Shown: positions 23,360 to 30,249 of the stretch, one piece after another
How positions within the stretch are numbered: the first letter of the stretch is position 1
How the letters are laid out: each line of letters begins with the position of its first letter
Virus record (IMG/VR): IMGVR_UViG_3300036853_000358
Location: 1 to 32,862 of that record
Reading direction: 5' to 3' (one strand)
Source of the DNA: a virus
DNA: 32,862 bases
Translations under genes and position numbers: made by a program
Notes under the pieces: model-generated
Told to the model about the DNA's origin: nothing
What the model saw: only the letters and a program-made list of their open reading frames with translations
The model's database searches: none

Positions 23360-23875
23360 ATGTCATCCCACGCGGCGAAGCCCGCACAGTCGAAAACCCT
23401 TACAAAACGCGAAGTCATCGAGCTTCTCGGGAAAAGCAAACGAACGGTCGAAACCTACATCGCCTCCGGCCGTTTGCCGTGCGAGTACTTCAACGGCCCG
23501 AACGGAAAAACTGCCTCGTTCAAAACCGAAGACGTCAAGCGGCTGAAGCTCGAAAACGACACGCCCACTCCCTGCGTTCCGCGCGTCATCGAAAAAGCGA
23601 AACGGGAACCGCGGCTGGTAGCCGTCGCCGAACGAGCGGCGGCGCCGCTCGCTTTGCCTCCGGCCGCCGATCTGGCGTTCATCTTCGAACGGGCTCGCGA
23701 ATATGCGCAGCTCGCGCCGAAGCCGTGGCTCGACGTGAAAGCGGCAGCGGACTATTCCGGACTGCCCGCATCGTATTTAGTCCAGGCTGCGCGCGAGGGA
23801 AAGATCCGCGCCGTGAACGTGGGGAAAGGCGCGCGGGAATTCTGGAGATTTAATCGGGAGGGACTTTCGAAATGA
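23360..23875 (+). CDS. Putative regulator with two excisionase-type HTH domains
   Basis: 171 residues. The N-terminal HTH (about 14-62: TKREVIELLGKSKRTVETYIASGRLPCEYF...FKTEDVKRL) and the C-terminal HTH (about 121-171: WLDVKAAADYSGLPASYLVQAAREGKIRAVNVG...WRFNREGL) both look like MerR/excisionase-type domains (HTH_17). An Ala/Pro-rich linker joins them. It could be an excisionase-like partner of the integrase or a transcription switch. Its gene has its own promoter without Shine-Dalgarno. Confidence 0.75.
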   Translation: MSSHAAKPAQSKTLTKREVIELLGKSKRTVETYIASGRLPCEYFNGPNGKTASFKTEDVKRLKLENDTPTPCVPRVIEKAKREPRLVAVAERAAAPLALPPAADLAFIFERAREYAQLAPKPWLDVKAAADYSGLPASYLVQAAREGKIRAVNVGKGAREFWRFNREGLSK

Positions 23876-24111
23876 AGGGCAAGTATCGAGTGGACGGGGA
23901 GACGGGTAATATCACGGTCACGAGGCCGATGAGCGATGACGAATTACAGAAGGACGCCACCGAGCTGGCGGCGCTCATGGATGAGATCGACGCCAAAACC
24001 GGCCATAACTGCGACGAGGTTTTCGAGGACATGCGCAGTTCGGGATTAAGACCGATCATCGTGGCTGCGCTTGCGTTGCGGGCGTCGAAGCGGGCGGCGC
24101 TGGCGAAATGA
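23872..24111 (+). CDS. Small hypothetical protein
   Basis: 79 residues, ATGA overlap with the HTH gene. Pattern of strand then helices with acidic centre (SDDELQKDATELAALMDEIDAKTGHNCDEVFEDM) and a final hydrophobic helix (PIIVAALALRASKRAALAK). Not recognised. Likely co-transcribed with the regulator. Confidence 0.6.
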   Translation: MKGKYRVDGETGNITVTRPMSDDELQKDATELAALMDEIDAKTGHNCDEVFEDMRSSGLRPIIVAALALRASKRAALAK

Positions 24112-24410
24112 GCGTCGTAAACGATACCTGGCATCTCGTGACGTTCGAGGACGGAAAGGGCGGGTGTCTCGGCTTCGCCGTGGTGCAGGGCGACGACGAC
24201 GCGAGCGCCTGCGCTCGGGTCAACGAACTTGGGCTCGGCGAGGCGGTTAAAGCCGTCGCTAAGGTTCATATTATGCCTCTGCCGGGCGTTCTCGGTTCGC
24301 CGCCCGCGCTCGCTCAGGATCGCGTCATCACCACCGCGCACGAACTGAAGAAACTACTCGACCCGTGGCTGCGAGGTCCGCGACCGCGTGCTCATCGCCA
24401 CGCCCGCTGA
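24108..24410 (+). CDS. Hypothetical protein, end of the rightward early block
   Basis: 100 residues, ATGA overlap. The middle (HLVTFEDGKGGCLGFAVVQGDDDASACARVNELGLG) has the look of a small alpha/beta domain; the end is basic (RGPRPRAHRHAR). It converges with the toxin-antitoxin operon 27 nt downstream. Function unknown. Confidence 0.58.
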   Translation: MSVVNDTWHLVTFEDGKGGCLGFAVVQGDDDASACARVNELGLGEAVKAVAKVHIMPLPGVLGSPPALAQDRVITTAHELKKLLDPWLRGPRPRAHRHAR

Positions 24411-24437
24411 GCTTCCTAAACCGCCGCTTTCGATTTC

Positions 24438-24650
24438 TCACGCGGACCCTCGTCGCTCTTCGTTTCTGCGTCTCGATTGTTCAAACAGATCGATGTCGTC
24501 ATACGGCGGGGCGTCTTCGCGTTCCTCGATCGTACGGATCTCGCGCAGCCACGTTCCGCACGATTTGCACTGACGCCATTTATTCGGCTCCATTTGAACG
24601 CCGGGATGGCCGCGCCGTCTGCAGACCGCCAGCTCTTCAGGGTTAATCAT
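24438..24650 (-). CDS. Zinc-ribbon protein in the BrnTA operon
   Basis: 70 residues, ATGA overlap with the antitoxin stop. CRRRGHPGVQ followed by CKSCGTWL gives a possible Cys/His zinc site. The C-terminal half is strongly acidic then basic (REIRTIEEREDAPPYDDIDLFEQ). A third gene is unusual for brnTA, so it may modulate the system or only share its promoter. Confidence 0.68.
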   Translation of the reverse strand: MINPEELAVCRRRGHPGVQMEPNKWRQCKSCGTWLREIRTIEEREDAPPYDDIDLFEQSRRRNEERRGSA

Positions 24651-24919
24651 GCGGCCGGCCTTTTCTTCGATTCGCGGGCGAGCGCCTCGTGCAGCAGTGA
24701 TTTGATGTAGGTCTGATACGGCAGGCCCTTCGCGGCTGCGAGGCGGTTCGCCGTTACGAGGTCGTGCGCACTCACCCGAATACTGATGTGACGCGTTCCC
24801 GCTCCGCGAATTGCGCCTGACCAGTCGGTACGTTCGGGAATATCGCTCAGGTCAATTTTCTCGTCGGGCATCGCCGCGAGCGCTTCGAGTTCTGTCTTCT
24901 GTTGTTTCTTAGTGAGCAT
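24647..24919 (-). CDS. brnA: BrnA-like antitoxin
   Basis: 90 residues. Contains DLSDIPERTDWSGAIRG, a hallmark of BrnA antitoxins, followed by a ribbon-helix-helix-like segment (HISIRVSAHDLVTANRLAAAKGLPYQTYIKSLLHEAL). The ATG at 24919 overlaps the toxin end by 11 nt. BrnA neutralises BrnT and represses its own promoter. Confidence 0.85.
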   Translation of the reverse strand: MLTKKQQKTELEALAAMPDEKIDLSDIPERTDWSGAIRGAGTRHISIRVSAHDLVTANRLAAAKGLPYQTYIKSLLHEALARESKKRPAA

Positions 24920-25193
24920 AAAGTCTCCGTTCGGTTGGGGTTGCTTTTCGTGCCGAGATGATTCGGATCACATCGTCGCCGTCCGCTTCTGAATTCGTAT
25001 GCGCGACGGCCAGGATCACGACGCCGTCTGCGAGACCGAATGCCTGCCAGCGTTCCTCGCCGTCCACGATCCGGTCGGAAAACAGGACCACGTTCGGATC
25101 GTCAAAGACCTGCGTTGCGGTCTCGAAACTGACGCCGTGCTTCAGGCGATTCGTTCGGTTTTTCTCTTCGTCCCACTCGAATCGAATCGCCAT
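24909..25193 (-). CDS. brnT: BrnT-like ribonuclease toxin
   Basis: 94 residues from the ATG at 25193. It shows the family pattern: FEWDEEKNRTNRLKHGVSFETA, then DPNVVLFSD, and the C-terminal RIISARKATPTERRLY. BrnT toxins are RelE-fold RNases that stop translation until bound by BrnA. Toxin first, antitoxin second is the usual gene order. In a phage it may exclude other phages or help maintain the lysogen. Confidence 0.92.
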   Translation of the reverse strand: MAIRFEWDEEKNRTNRLKHGVSFETATQVFDDPNVVLFSDRIVDGEERWQAFGLADGVVILAVAHTNSEADGDDVIRIISARKATPTERRLYAH

Positions 25194-25231
25194 GTGTATA
25201 TACAGTGTAGCACAATTGAGATAGAAAGACA
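25194..25231 (-). promoter_or_regulatory. brnTA promoter and candidate operator
   Basis: On the minus strand TTGTCT lies 17 nt before TGCTACACT (-10 TACACT at 25209-25204), and the ATG follows 10 nt later. The palindrome TGTATATACA (25204-25195) fills the space between -10 and the start codon, a natural site for BrnA autorepression. Confidence 0.65.
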
Positions 25232-25277
25232 ACGAACGGACGGCCTGCAACGTGCGCCGCTCGCCGCCTAAATCCGC

Positions 25278-25283
25278 TACGCT
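25278..25283 (+). promoter_or_regulatory. Possible -10 box upstream of the ParB-methyltransferase gene
   Basis: TACGCT, identical to the boxes at 18109 and 23348, but about 90 nt before the nearest start codon, so a leader of roughly 85 nt would result. No Shine-Dalgarno precedes the ATG at 25375. Low confidence. Confidence 0.3.
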
Positions 25284-25374
25284 TGTAGTCGGCTTCCCCG
25301 CCAGCGTCCCGCACGCGCCGGTCGCCTCGTCAGCCATGTAACGCAGCGATCCGGCGCACGGGCGCAAACGTTCA

Positions 25375-26781
25375 ATGCCGAAAACCAAAACGAAACCGCA
25401 GGCCCGCAAACGTTCGGCGAAGCCTGCCGCAACGCCGCGCAGCGATGCGCAGCCACCGGAACCCGAACAGCCGACGATCCGGATCGAGCAGTGGGCGATC
25501 GCGCGGCTGAAGCCATACGAGCGCAATCCGCGAAAAAATGACGGCGAACCGGTCGCGAAAATGATCGCGTCGATAAAGGAGTTCGGCTTTGCCGTGCCGG
25601 TTCTCGCGCAGGCCTCCGACGGACTTGTGATCGATGGCCATCTAAGACTCAAGGCTGCCGTTGCGATGCATCTGGCGAGTGTGCCGGTCATTCCGTGCGA
25701 CGGGTGGAGCGAGGCCCAAGTCCGCGCGTTTCGAATCATGGTCAACCGCAGCGTGTCGTGGTCGGAGTTCGACCCCGAGCTGCTGGCGCTCGAATTCGCC
25801 GAGCTGAAGGCCCTTGAATTCGATCTGACGCTGACCGGCTTCGATCAGAAGGAACTCGTCTCGTTCATGGCCGGAACGGCGAACGCCGCCGAAGACGACA
25901 TGCCGCCCGTGCCCGAAACGCCGGTTTCGCGCGCTGGCGACCTGTGGCTGCTGGGCGGCGGCGCTTCTGGAGTAACCCACCGGCTTTTATGCGGCGATTC
26001 GACGAACGCGGCGGACGTCGAGCGCCTGATGGACGGGGCGAAGGCAGACATGCTGACGGGCGATCCTCCGTACGGTGTGAACTATTCAGGCGGAAAAGGA
26101 AAGGACCGCGAGGAGTTCGAGAACGACTCGAAAGACCACGACACGTACAGGCAGTTCGTCTCAGCCAGTCTGAACGCATGGGCGGGCCATATTACAGAGA
26201 AAGGCCCGCTCTATTTGTGGTTCTCGGATTCCCAGATGGAAGCGATCCTCGCAGCGGTCGCCGAGAACGGATGGAAACGACGTTGCTTGATCCAGTGGTG
26301 TAAGAGCCATTGGGTGATGGGCCGGGCAGTCATTCATTACCACCAGCAGAACGAACCTTGCGTCTATGCGGCGCAGTGTCCAACCCTTCCCAACTGGCAC
26401 GGACCTTTCAACGAAAAGACCGTTTGGGAGTTTGACAAACCGGTCTCGTCGGATGATCACCCAACCCAGAAGCCGGTCGAGCTTTATCGAAGGGCGATCA
26501 CAAATTCGACGCGACCTGGCGAGCTCGTAGCGGAGATGTTCCTTGGATCGGGAACGACGTTACTCGCCGCCGAACTGACCGAACGGATCTGTTACGGCCT
26601 CGAGATCGCGCCCGCCTATTGCGACGTGATCGTCACCCGTTGGCAGACGCTGACGTCGAAAGCCGCCACGCTCGACGGCGACGGCCGAACCTTCGCCGAC
26701 GTGGCTGCCGAGCGCATAAACCCCAATGAAAGCGCGCCTGCGCCGAATACTTCCCGCCCCATAAAAGGAAAACGTGCCTAA
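25375..26781 (+). CDS. ParB-like nuclease domain fused to beta-class adenine methyltransferase
   Basis: 468 residues. After a basic, low-complexity N-terminus (1-32), residues about 35-130 form a ParB-type domain (KPYERNPRKN, DGLVIDGHLRLKAA). A methyltransferase follows with DPPYG at 230-234 and FLGSGTT at 389-395. DPPY before the AdoMet-binding motif marks the beta order, usual for N6-adenine enzymes. Such fusions are common in phages and may protect the genome or regulate genes by methylation. No cognate restriction enzyme is visible. The target sequence cannot be read from the protein. Confidence 0.9.
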   Translation: MPKTKTKPQARKRSAKPAATPRSDAQPPEPEQPTIRIEQWAIARLKPYERNPRKNDGEPVAKMIASIKEFGFAVPVLAQASDGLVIDGHLRLKAAVAMHLASVPVIPCDGWSEAQVRAFRIMVNRSVSWSEFDPELLALEFAELKALEFDLTLTGFDQKELVSFMAGTANAAEDDMPPVPETPVSRAGDLWLLGGGASGVTHRLLCGDSTNAADVERLMDGAKADMLTGDPPYGVNYSGGKGKDREEFENDSKDHDTYRQFVSASLNAWAGHITEKGPLYLWFSDSQMEAILAAVAENGWKRRCLIQWCKSHWVMGRAVIHYHQQNEPCVYAAQCPTLPNWHGPFNEKTVWEFDKPVSSDDHPTQKPVELYRRAITNSTRPGELVAEMFLGSGTTLLAAELTERICYGLEIAPAYCDVIVTRWQTLTSKAATLDGDGRTFADVAAERINPNESAPAPNTSRPIKGKRA

Positions 26782-27127
26782 AACCGCCGGTCACCCGCCG
26801 TACGCGCCGACCGAAGCTGATCGGACGGCGGTGCTCGTCATGACGGCGGCCGGCATCGCGCAGGACGATATCGCGGACTGCCTCGGCACGCACGGCATTT
26901 CGCCGAAGACGATGCGCAAGCACTTCAAACGCGAGATGCGGATCGGCGTAACGCGGGTCAACGGCCTGTGCTCGCAGGCGATCGTACAGGCGATCACGCG
27001 CGGCGAATCGTGGGCGTGCTGTTTCTGGGCCAAGACCCGTATGGGCTGGCGCGAAAAGTCGGCGCTCGACGAGGTTTCGGAAATCACCGTAAAACGCCTG
27101 GTCGGCGTCGCGATCGAAGATGTGTAA
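26774..27127 (+). CDS. Putative terminase small subunit
   Basis: 117 residues, GTG start with AAAGGAAAA upstream and an 8-nt overlap with the methyltransferase end. A predicted HTH (IAQDDIADCLGTHGISPKTMRKHFKREM) is followed by a helical region ending KTRMGWREKS, a form common in small terminase proteins preceding a large subunit. The small subunit recognises the packaging site. The large subunit follows one gene later. Confidence 0.72.
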   Translation: MPKTAGHPPYAPTEADRTAVLVMTAAGIAQDDIADCLGTHGISPKTMRKHFKREMRIGVTRVNGLCSQAIVQAITRGESWACCFWAKTRMGWREKSALDEVSEITVKRLVGVAIEDV

Positions 27128-27142
27128 CCAAAGCGAGGACGT

Positions 27143-27355
27143 TTGACCGGAATCGCGCACTGCCGATGCGGCGGCGCGAAAGAGCACTGGCAGGCGTTCT
27201 GCGCTACGTGTTATGCGATGCTGCCGCAGCAGATGATCGACGACATGAACCGGCGGCAGCCGATCCCGGGCGCATTCGCCCGGGCCGCCGTCTGGCTGGG
27301 CGAACGCGAGCGCGAACAGGCGGCGAAGCGCGAACGGCTGACGGCGTCAGCCTAA
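27143..27355 (+). CDS. Small zinc-ribbon-like protein between terminase genes
   Basis: 70 residues from a TTG at 27143 with GAGGA upstream. HCRCGG and FCATCY supply four Cys in a ribbon-like arrangement. The C-terminal half is a helix rich in Glu and Arg. It could bind DNA during packaging; this is inferred from position only. Confidence 0.55.
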   Translation: MTGIAHCRCGGAKEHWQAFCATCYAMLPQQMIDDMNRRQPIPGAFARAAVWLGEREREQAAKRERLTASA

Positions 27356-27377
27356 CGGCCAGCAGCGTGCGACACGC

Positions 27378-27383
27378 TACGTT
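27378..27383 (+). promoter_or_regulatory. Candidate -10 box for the large terminase
   Basis: TACGTT lies 6 nt before an ATG at 27390 and 10 nt before the GTG at 27394 used by terminase. Transcription would start near 27390, leaving a leader of about four bases and no Shine-Dalgarno. The ATG itself opens only a 24-codon frame. Confidence 0.4.
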
Positions 27384-27393
27384 CGACCCATGA

Positions 27394-28719
27394 GTGCGTA
27401 CACCGACCATCACCTACGCGGATTACAGGCCATTCGGCGCGGCGCGAGAACTCTTCTCACGGCGTGAGCCGGAGGTCGTTCTCTCAGGTCCTGCCGGAAC
27501 TGGAAAAACCCGCGCACTCGCGGAGCGCTGCCACGCCGTCGCCGAAAAGTATGCGGGCTGCCGCATCCTCATGGCCCGCAAGACGCGCCGCTCGTTCGAC
27601 ACGACAACGGCGGTAACGTTCGAGCGCCTCGTCCTTCCGCCCGGCGCGGCGAAGCCCGTGGCGGACGGCGTTAAGTATCCGAACGGCTCGGAAATCGTTT
27701 ACGGCGGCTTTGACCGGAACTCCCGCATCATGGGTTCCGAATACGACGTCGCCTACATCGCCGAAGCGACCGAACTGACCGAGGACGACTGGGAAGCCGT
27801 CACGACCCGCCTGCGCTGGGGTTCCGTGCCGTACCAGCAACTGATCGCCGACTGCAATCCGTCGGCGCCGACGCACTGGCTGAAACGTCGCGCGAACGCC
27901 GGCGCGACGCTGATGCTCGAATCGCGCCACGAAGATAACCCGTCGCTCTGGGACGGCAAACAATGGACCCCGAAGGGCGCGGCGTATATCGCAAAGCTCG
28001 ACAAACTGACCGGCGCCCGGTATCTGCGTTTGCGCAAGGGGATCTGGGCGGCAGCCGAAGGCATGGTCTATGAGGGCTGGGACCCGGCGATTCATCTGGT
28101 AGATCGCTTCCCGATTCCGGCCGACTGGCCGCGGATCTGGGTCGTCGATTTCGGCTATACGCACGCCTTCGCCTGGCAGGCGTGGGCGCGCGATCCGGAC
28201 GGCCGGCTGTTCCTGTATCGACAGATCTGCAGGACGCAAACGCTGGTGCAGGACCACGCGCAGGCCATGCGCGACGCCTGCCTCGGCGAGCCGTATCCGC
28301 AGGCTATCGTCTGCGATCACGACGCCGAAGACCGGGCGACCCTTGAACGGTATCTCGGCATGTACACGACGGCAGCGTTTAAATCTGTGCGGCCCGGCAT
28401 TCAGACCGTGCAGGCCCGGCTGCGCAAGGCGGGCGACGGCAAACCGCGGCTGTTCGTGCTGCGCGATTCGCTCGTCAGCCGGGACGACGCTCTGGTCGAA
28501 GCGCATCGGCCGACGTGCCTCGAGGAAGAAATCGACTCGTACGTCTGGGCGAAAAGCGTGACGGACGGCAGGGCGAAGGACGAACCCGTGAAGAAAGACG
28601 ACGATTGCTGCGATGCGCTGCGGTACGCATGTTGCTGGTTCGACGGGACCGCCGCCGATCCGGCCGAGGACAAGGTCACGTGGGCGTACGACGCCCGGTA
28701 TCAGATCTCGCCGATATAG
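27394..28719 (+). CDS. terL: Terminase large subunit
   Basis: 441 residues from GTG 27394; an in-frame stop just upstream excludes earlier starts. ATPase domain: Walker A GPAGTGKT at 32-39 and Walker B around 117-124 (DVAYIAEA). Nuclease domain with metal-ligand candidates D252 (VVDFGYTH), D310 (CDHDAED) and D407 (DDDCCDALRYA). It powers packaging and cuts the concatemer. Sequence style is close to the PBSX/Terminase_6 type. Packaging strategy cannot be read from the window. Confidence 0.95.
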   Translation: MRTPTITYADYRPFGAARELFSRREPEVVLSGPAGTGKTRALAERCHAVAEKYAGCRILMARKTRRSFDTTTAVTFERLVLPPGAAKPVADGVKYPNGSEIVYGGFDRNSRIMGSEYDVAYIAEATELTEDDWEAVTTRLRWGSVPYQQLIADCNPSAPTHWLKRRANAGATLMLESRHEDNPSLWDGKQWTPKGAAYIAKLDKLTGARYLRLRKGIWAAAEGMVYEGWDPAIHLVDRFPIPADWPRIWVVDFGYTHAFAWQAWARDPDGRLFLYRQICRTQTLVQDHAQAMRDACLGEPYPQAIVCDHDAEDRATLERYLGMYTTAAFKSVRPGIQTVQARLRKAGDGKPRLFVLRDSLVSRDDALVEAHRPTCLEEEIDSYVWAKSVTDGRAKDEPVKKDDDCCDALRYACCWFDGTAADPAEDKVTWAYDARYQISPI

Positions 28720-28864
28720 TGAAGATCTCCGCTGCCGTGGTGGATCGGTCTGGTGGCGCGGGCCGACGTAACGAGCGGGCATCGCCCTAAGTCCTGCGCC
28801 CGGCGGCGGGCTCAATTTAGTCAATTTCCGGCCCGTTTCCTAACGTGCCGGACGCCGCGCGGCG

Positions 28865-28870
28865 TATCGT
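28865..28870 (+). promoter_or_regulatory. Leaderless-type -10 box (TATCGT)
   Basis: TATCGT ends 6 nt before the GTG at 28877, the same box and spacing as upstream of the initiator gene at 19304. A short GC-rich inverted repeat (GCCGCGCGGC, 28855-28864) lies next to it. The 157-bp gap after terminase also has TCAATTT twice (around 28811-28827). Confidence 0.5.
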
Positions 28871-28876
28871 ACGGTT

Positions 28877-29068
28877 GTGCTCAACGGCCGACAAATTACT
28901 ATTCACGTTGATTTTCCCGCGCTCGCCGACTACGTGGCGTACCTGCGGGAAGATCGGCAGCAGCAGCAAACCATCGACGCCCTGACGGCCAGGGTTCTTG
29001 ACGCGACCGCGCGCCTTCAGCAGTCCCGCAACAAACTCACCAGCTCAATCGAAGAGAACCAGAAATAA
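28877..29068 (+). CDS. Small coiled-coil protein
   Basis: 63 residues, GTG start without Shine-Dalgarno directly after the TATCGT box. A short N-terminal strand (ITIHVDFPALADYVAYL) precedes a Gln-rich helix (REDRQQQQTIDALTARVLDATARLQQSRNKL). First gene of the 28.9-32.2 kb operon. Function unknown. Confidence 0.6.
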   Translation: MLNGRQITIHVDFPALADYVAYLREDRQQQQTIDALTARVLDATARLQQSRNKLTSSIEENQK

Positions 29069-29083
29069 AGGAGAATCACTCAC

Positions 29084-29377
29084 ATGCCAGTAGACGTAAC
29101 AGCTCTTAACGCCTCAATCGACGCCCTGACGACTCAGACGACGGCGACCGAGGGAACCGAAGACAGCGCCGAGGTGGTTATCGCCGCTTTTGCGAAAGCC
29201 ATCACGACCGCCGTAACCGATGCTCTGAATGCCGACAAGGCAGCGAACGATGCCACCGTCGCCGCCGCCACTACCGCGATCAGTGCCGTCACAGCCCGCT
29301 TCACGGCGTCTGCCGGAAAGCTCGGCACCGCTATTGCGGCGAATCCGCTGCCGCCCTCGTTCCCGCCCGCCCCTTAA
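29084..29377 (+). CDS. Ala/Thr-rich helical protein
   Basis: 97 residues with a strong AAAGGAGA site. Long low-complexity helix rich in Ala and Thr (AEVVIAAFAKAITTAVTDALNADKAANDATVAAATTAI) and a Pro-rich C-terminus (PLPPSFPPAP). The pattern suits a fibrous or oligomeric accessory protein. Not recognised. Confidence 0.65.
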   Translation: MPVDVTALNASIDALTTQTTATEGTEDSAEVVIAAFAKAITTAVTDALNADKAANDATVAAATTAISAVTARFTASAGKLGTAIAANPLPPSFPPAP

Positions 29378-29387
29378 GCCGGATCGC

Positions 29388-30107
29388 GTGCTCAGGCTTC
29401 GCCTCATCGCGTTCGTTTTGCTGCTGGCCTGTTCTGCTTTCGGCGCCACGAAAGCAGAACAGGATCTGCAGGTCCAGCTTACGGCGGCGCTGAAGGAAAA
29501 GGCTGTTCTGCAGGAGCAACTCGCATCGGCCCTGCAGGCGAGCGATGTCGTAGTGAATGTCGTAGCCCAAAACACAGCGAGCGCAAAAAAAGATGCCAAA
29601 ACCGCCAGGGATCAACGTGATGTGGCGGCGACTACCGCCGCGGTCAACGCTCGCGCGGTCGCCTCGGCGATCGAGATCGCCACGCTGAAATCGCAGGCGG
29701 CAATCGACCTTGCCAATGCCAAAACCGAACTCGCTCAGCAGCGGGCGACGAACGCCGTCGAAGCCGCTACGCGATCCACGGACGGGCTCAAATACGGGAT
29801 GTACAGCACGCTCGGCGTCGCTGTTGTCGGGCTGCTGATGGCCATAATCAAGATCTTTTCCGACCGCGACGACCGCTCGGAGACGCGCAATCATCGTGTG
29901 GTGGAACTGGACAAGATCGACGCCAGCGCGCGCGATTCGACCGACGCAATCAACAAATCGAATCACCTTACTCAGAAGATTGTGGACATGCGCGAAGACC
30001 TCGTGAAGGCCGTCGCAGCGGTTGCACCCGGCACTCCGTCTTCAGCGCCGAAAGCGAATTCCGCCGCAAGCGGCAGATCCTGGCTGGATCTGCCCGAAGG
30101 GACTTAA
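29388..30107 (+). CDS. Exported coiled-coil protein with membrane helix (spanin-like?)
   Basis: 239 residues from the GTG at 29388. The N-terminus is a signal sequence with a possible lipobox (LLAC, Cys15) or cleavage after AFGA. A long coiled coil follows (about 22-130), then a membrane helix at about 139-157 (LGVAVVGLLMAIIKIF), then a charged C-terminal region of some 80 residues. A lipoprotein N-terminus plus C-terminal membrane helix recalls unimolecular spanins that join the outer and inner membranes at lysis, though their cytoplasmic tail is usually short. The call is tentative. Confidence 0.6.
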   Translation: MLRLRLIAFVLLLACSAFGATKAEQDLQVQLTAALKEKAVLQEQLASALQASDVVVNVVAQNTASAKKDAKTARDQRDVAATTAAVNARAVASAIEIATLKSQAAIDLANAKTELAQQRATNAVEAATRSTDGLKYGMYSTLGVAVVGLLMAIIKIFSDRDDRSETRNHRVVELDKIDASARDSTDAINKSNHLTQKIVDMREDLVKAVAAVAPGTPSSAPKANSAASGRSWLDLPEGT

Positions 30108-30108
30108 A

Positions 30109-30249
30109 ATGCTGATTCTACTTGTCGTACTCGTGATCCTGTTTGGCGGCGGCGGTTTCTATCGTTACGGAGGCCAGGGCCTCGGCGGAGGCCTCGGCCT
30201 CGTGCTGCTGGTCGTCCTGCTTGCCTGGATCATGGGCTACCGGCTTTGA
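30109..30249 (+). CDS. Small Gly-rich two-helix membrane protein (DUF3309-like)
   Basis: 46 residues, start just after the previous stop. Two hydrophobic helices (LILLVVLVILFG and LGLVLLVVLLAWIMG) flank a Gly-rich turn with GFYRYGGQGLGGG. This matches the pattern of DUF3309 proteins, small bacterial membrane proteins of unknown role. Placed after the spanin-like gene it might serve as a small holin, a guess from size and context. Confidence 0.65.
   Translation: MLILLVVLVILFGGGGFYRYGGQGLGGGLGLVLLVVLLAWIMGYRL

Noticed and set aside
25336-25341. ATG-TAA start-stop element in the leader of the methyltransferase gene
   Set aside because: Could act as a minimal regulatory ORF, but no ribosome site precedes it and such hexamers occur by chance.
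27390-27464. 24-codon ORF starting with ATG just before terminase
   Set aside because: Overlaps terminase in another frame and ends soon; probably chance, though it could affect terminase translation if the mRNA is leaderless.
27484-28824. 446-codon minus-strand open frame opposite the large terminase
   Set aside because: Shadow of the GC-rich terminase gene: no domain, Arg-rich low-quality translation, while the plus strand has Walker A and nuclease motifs.
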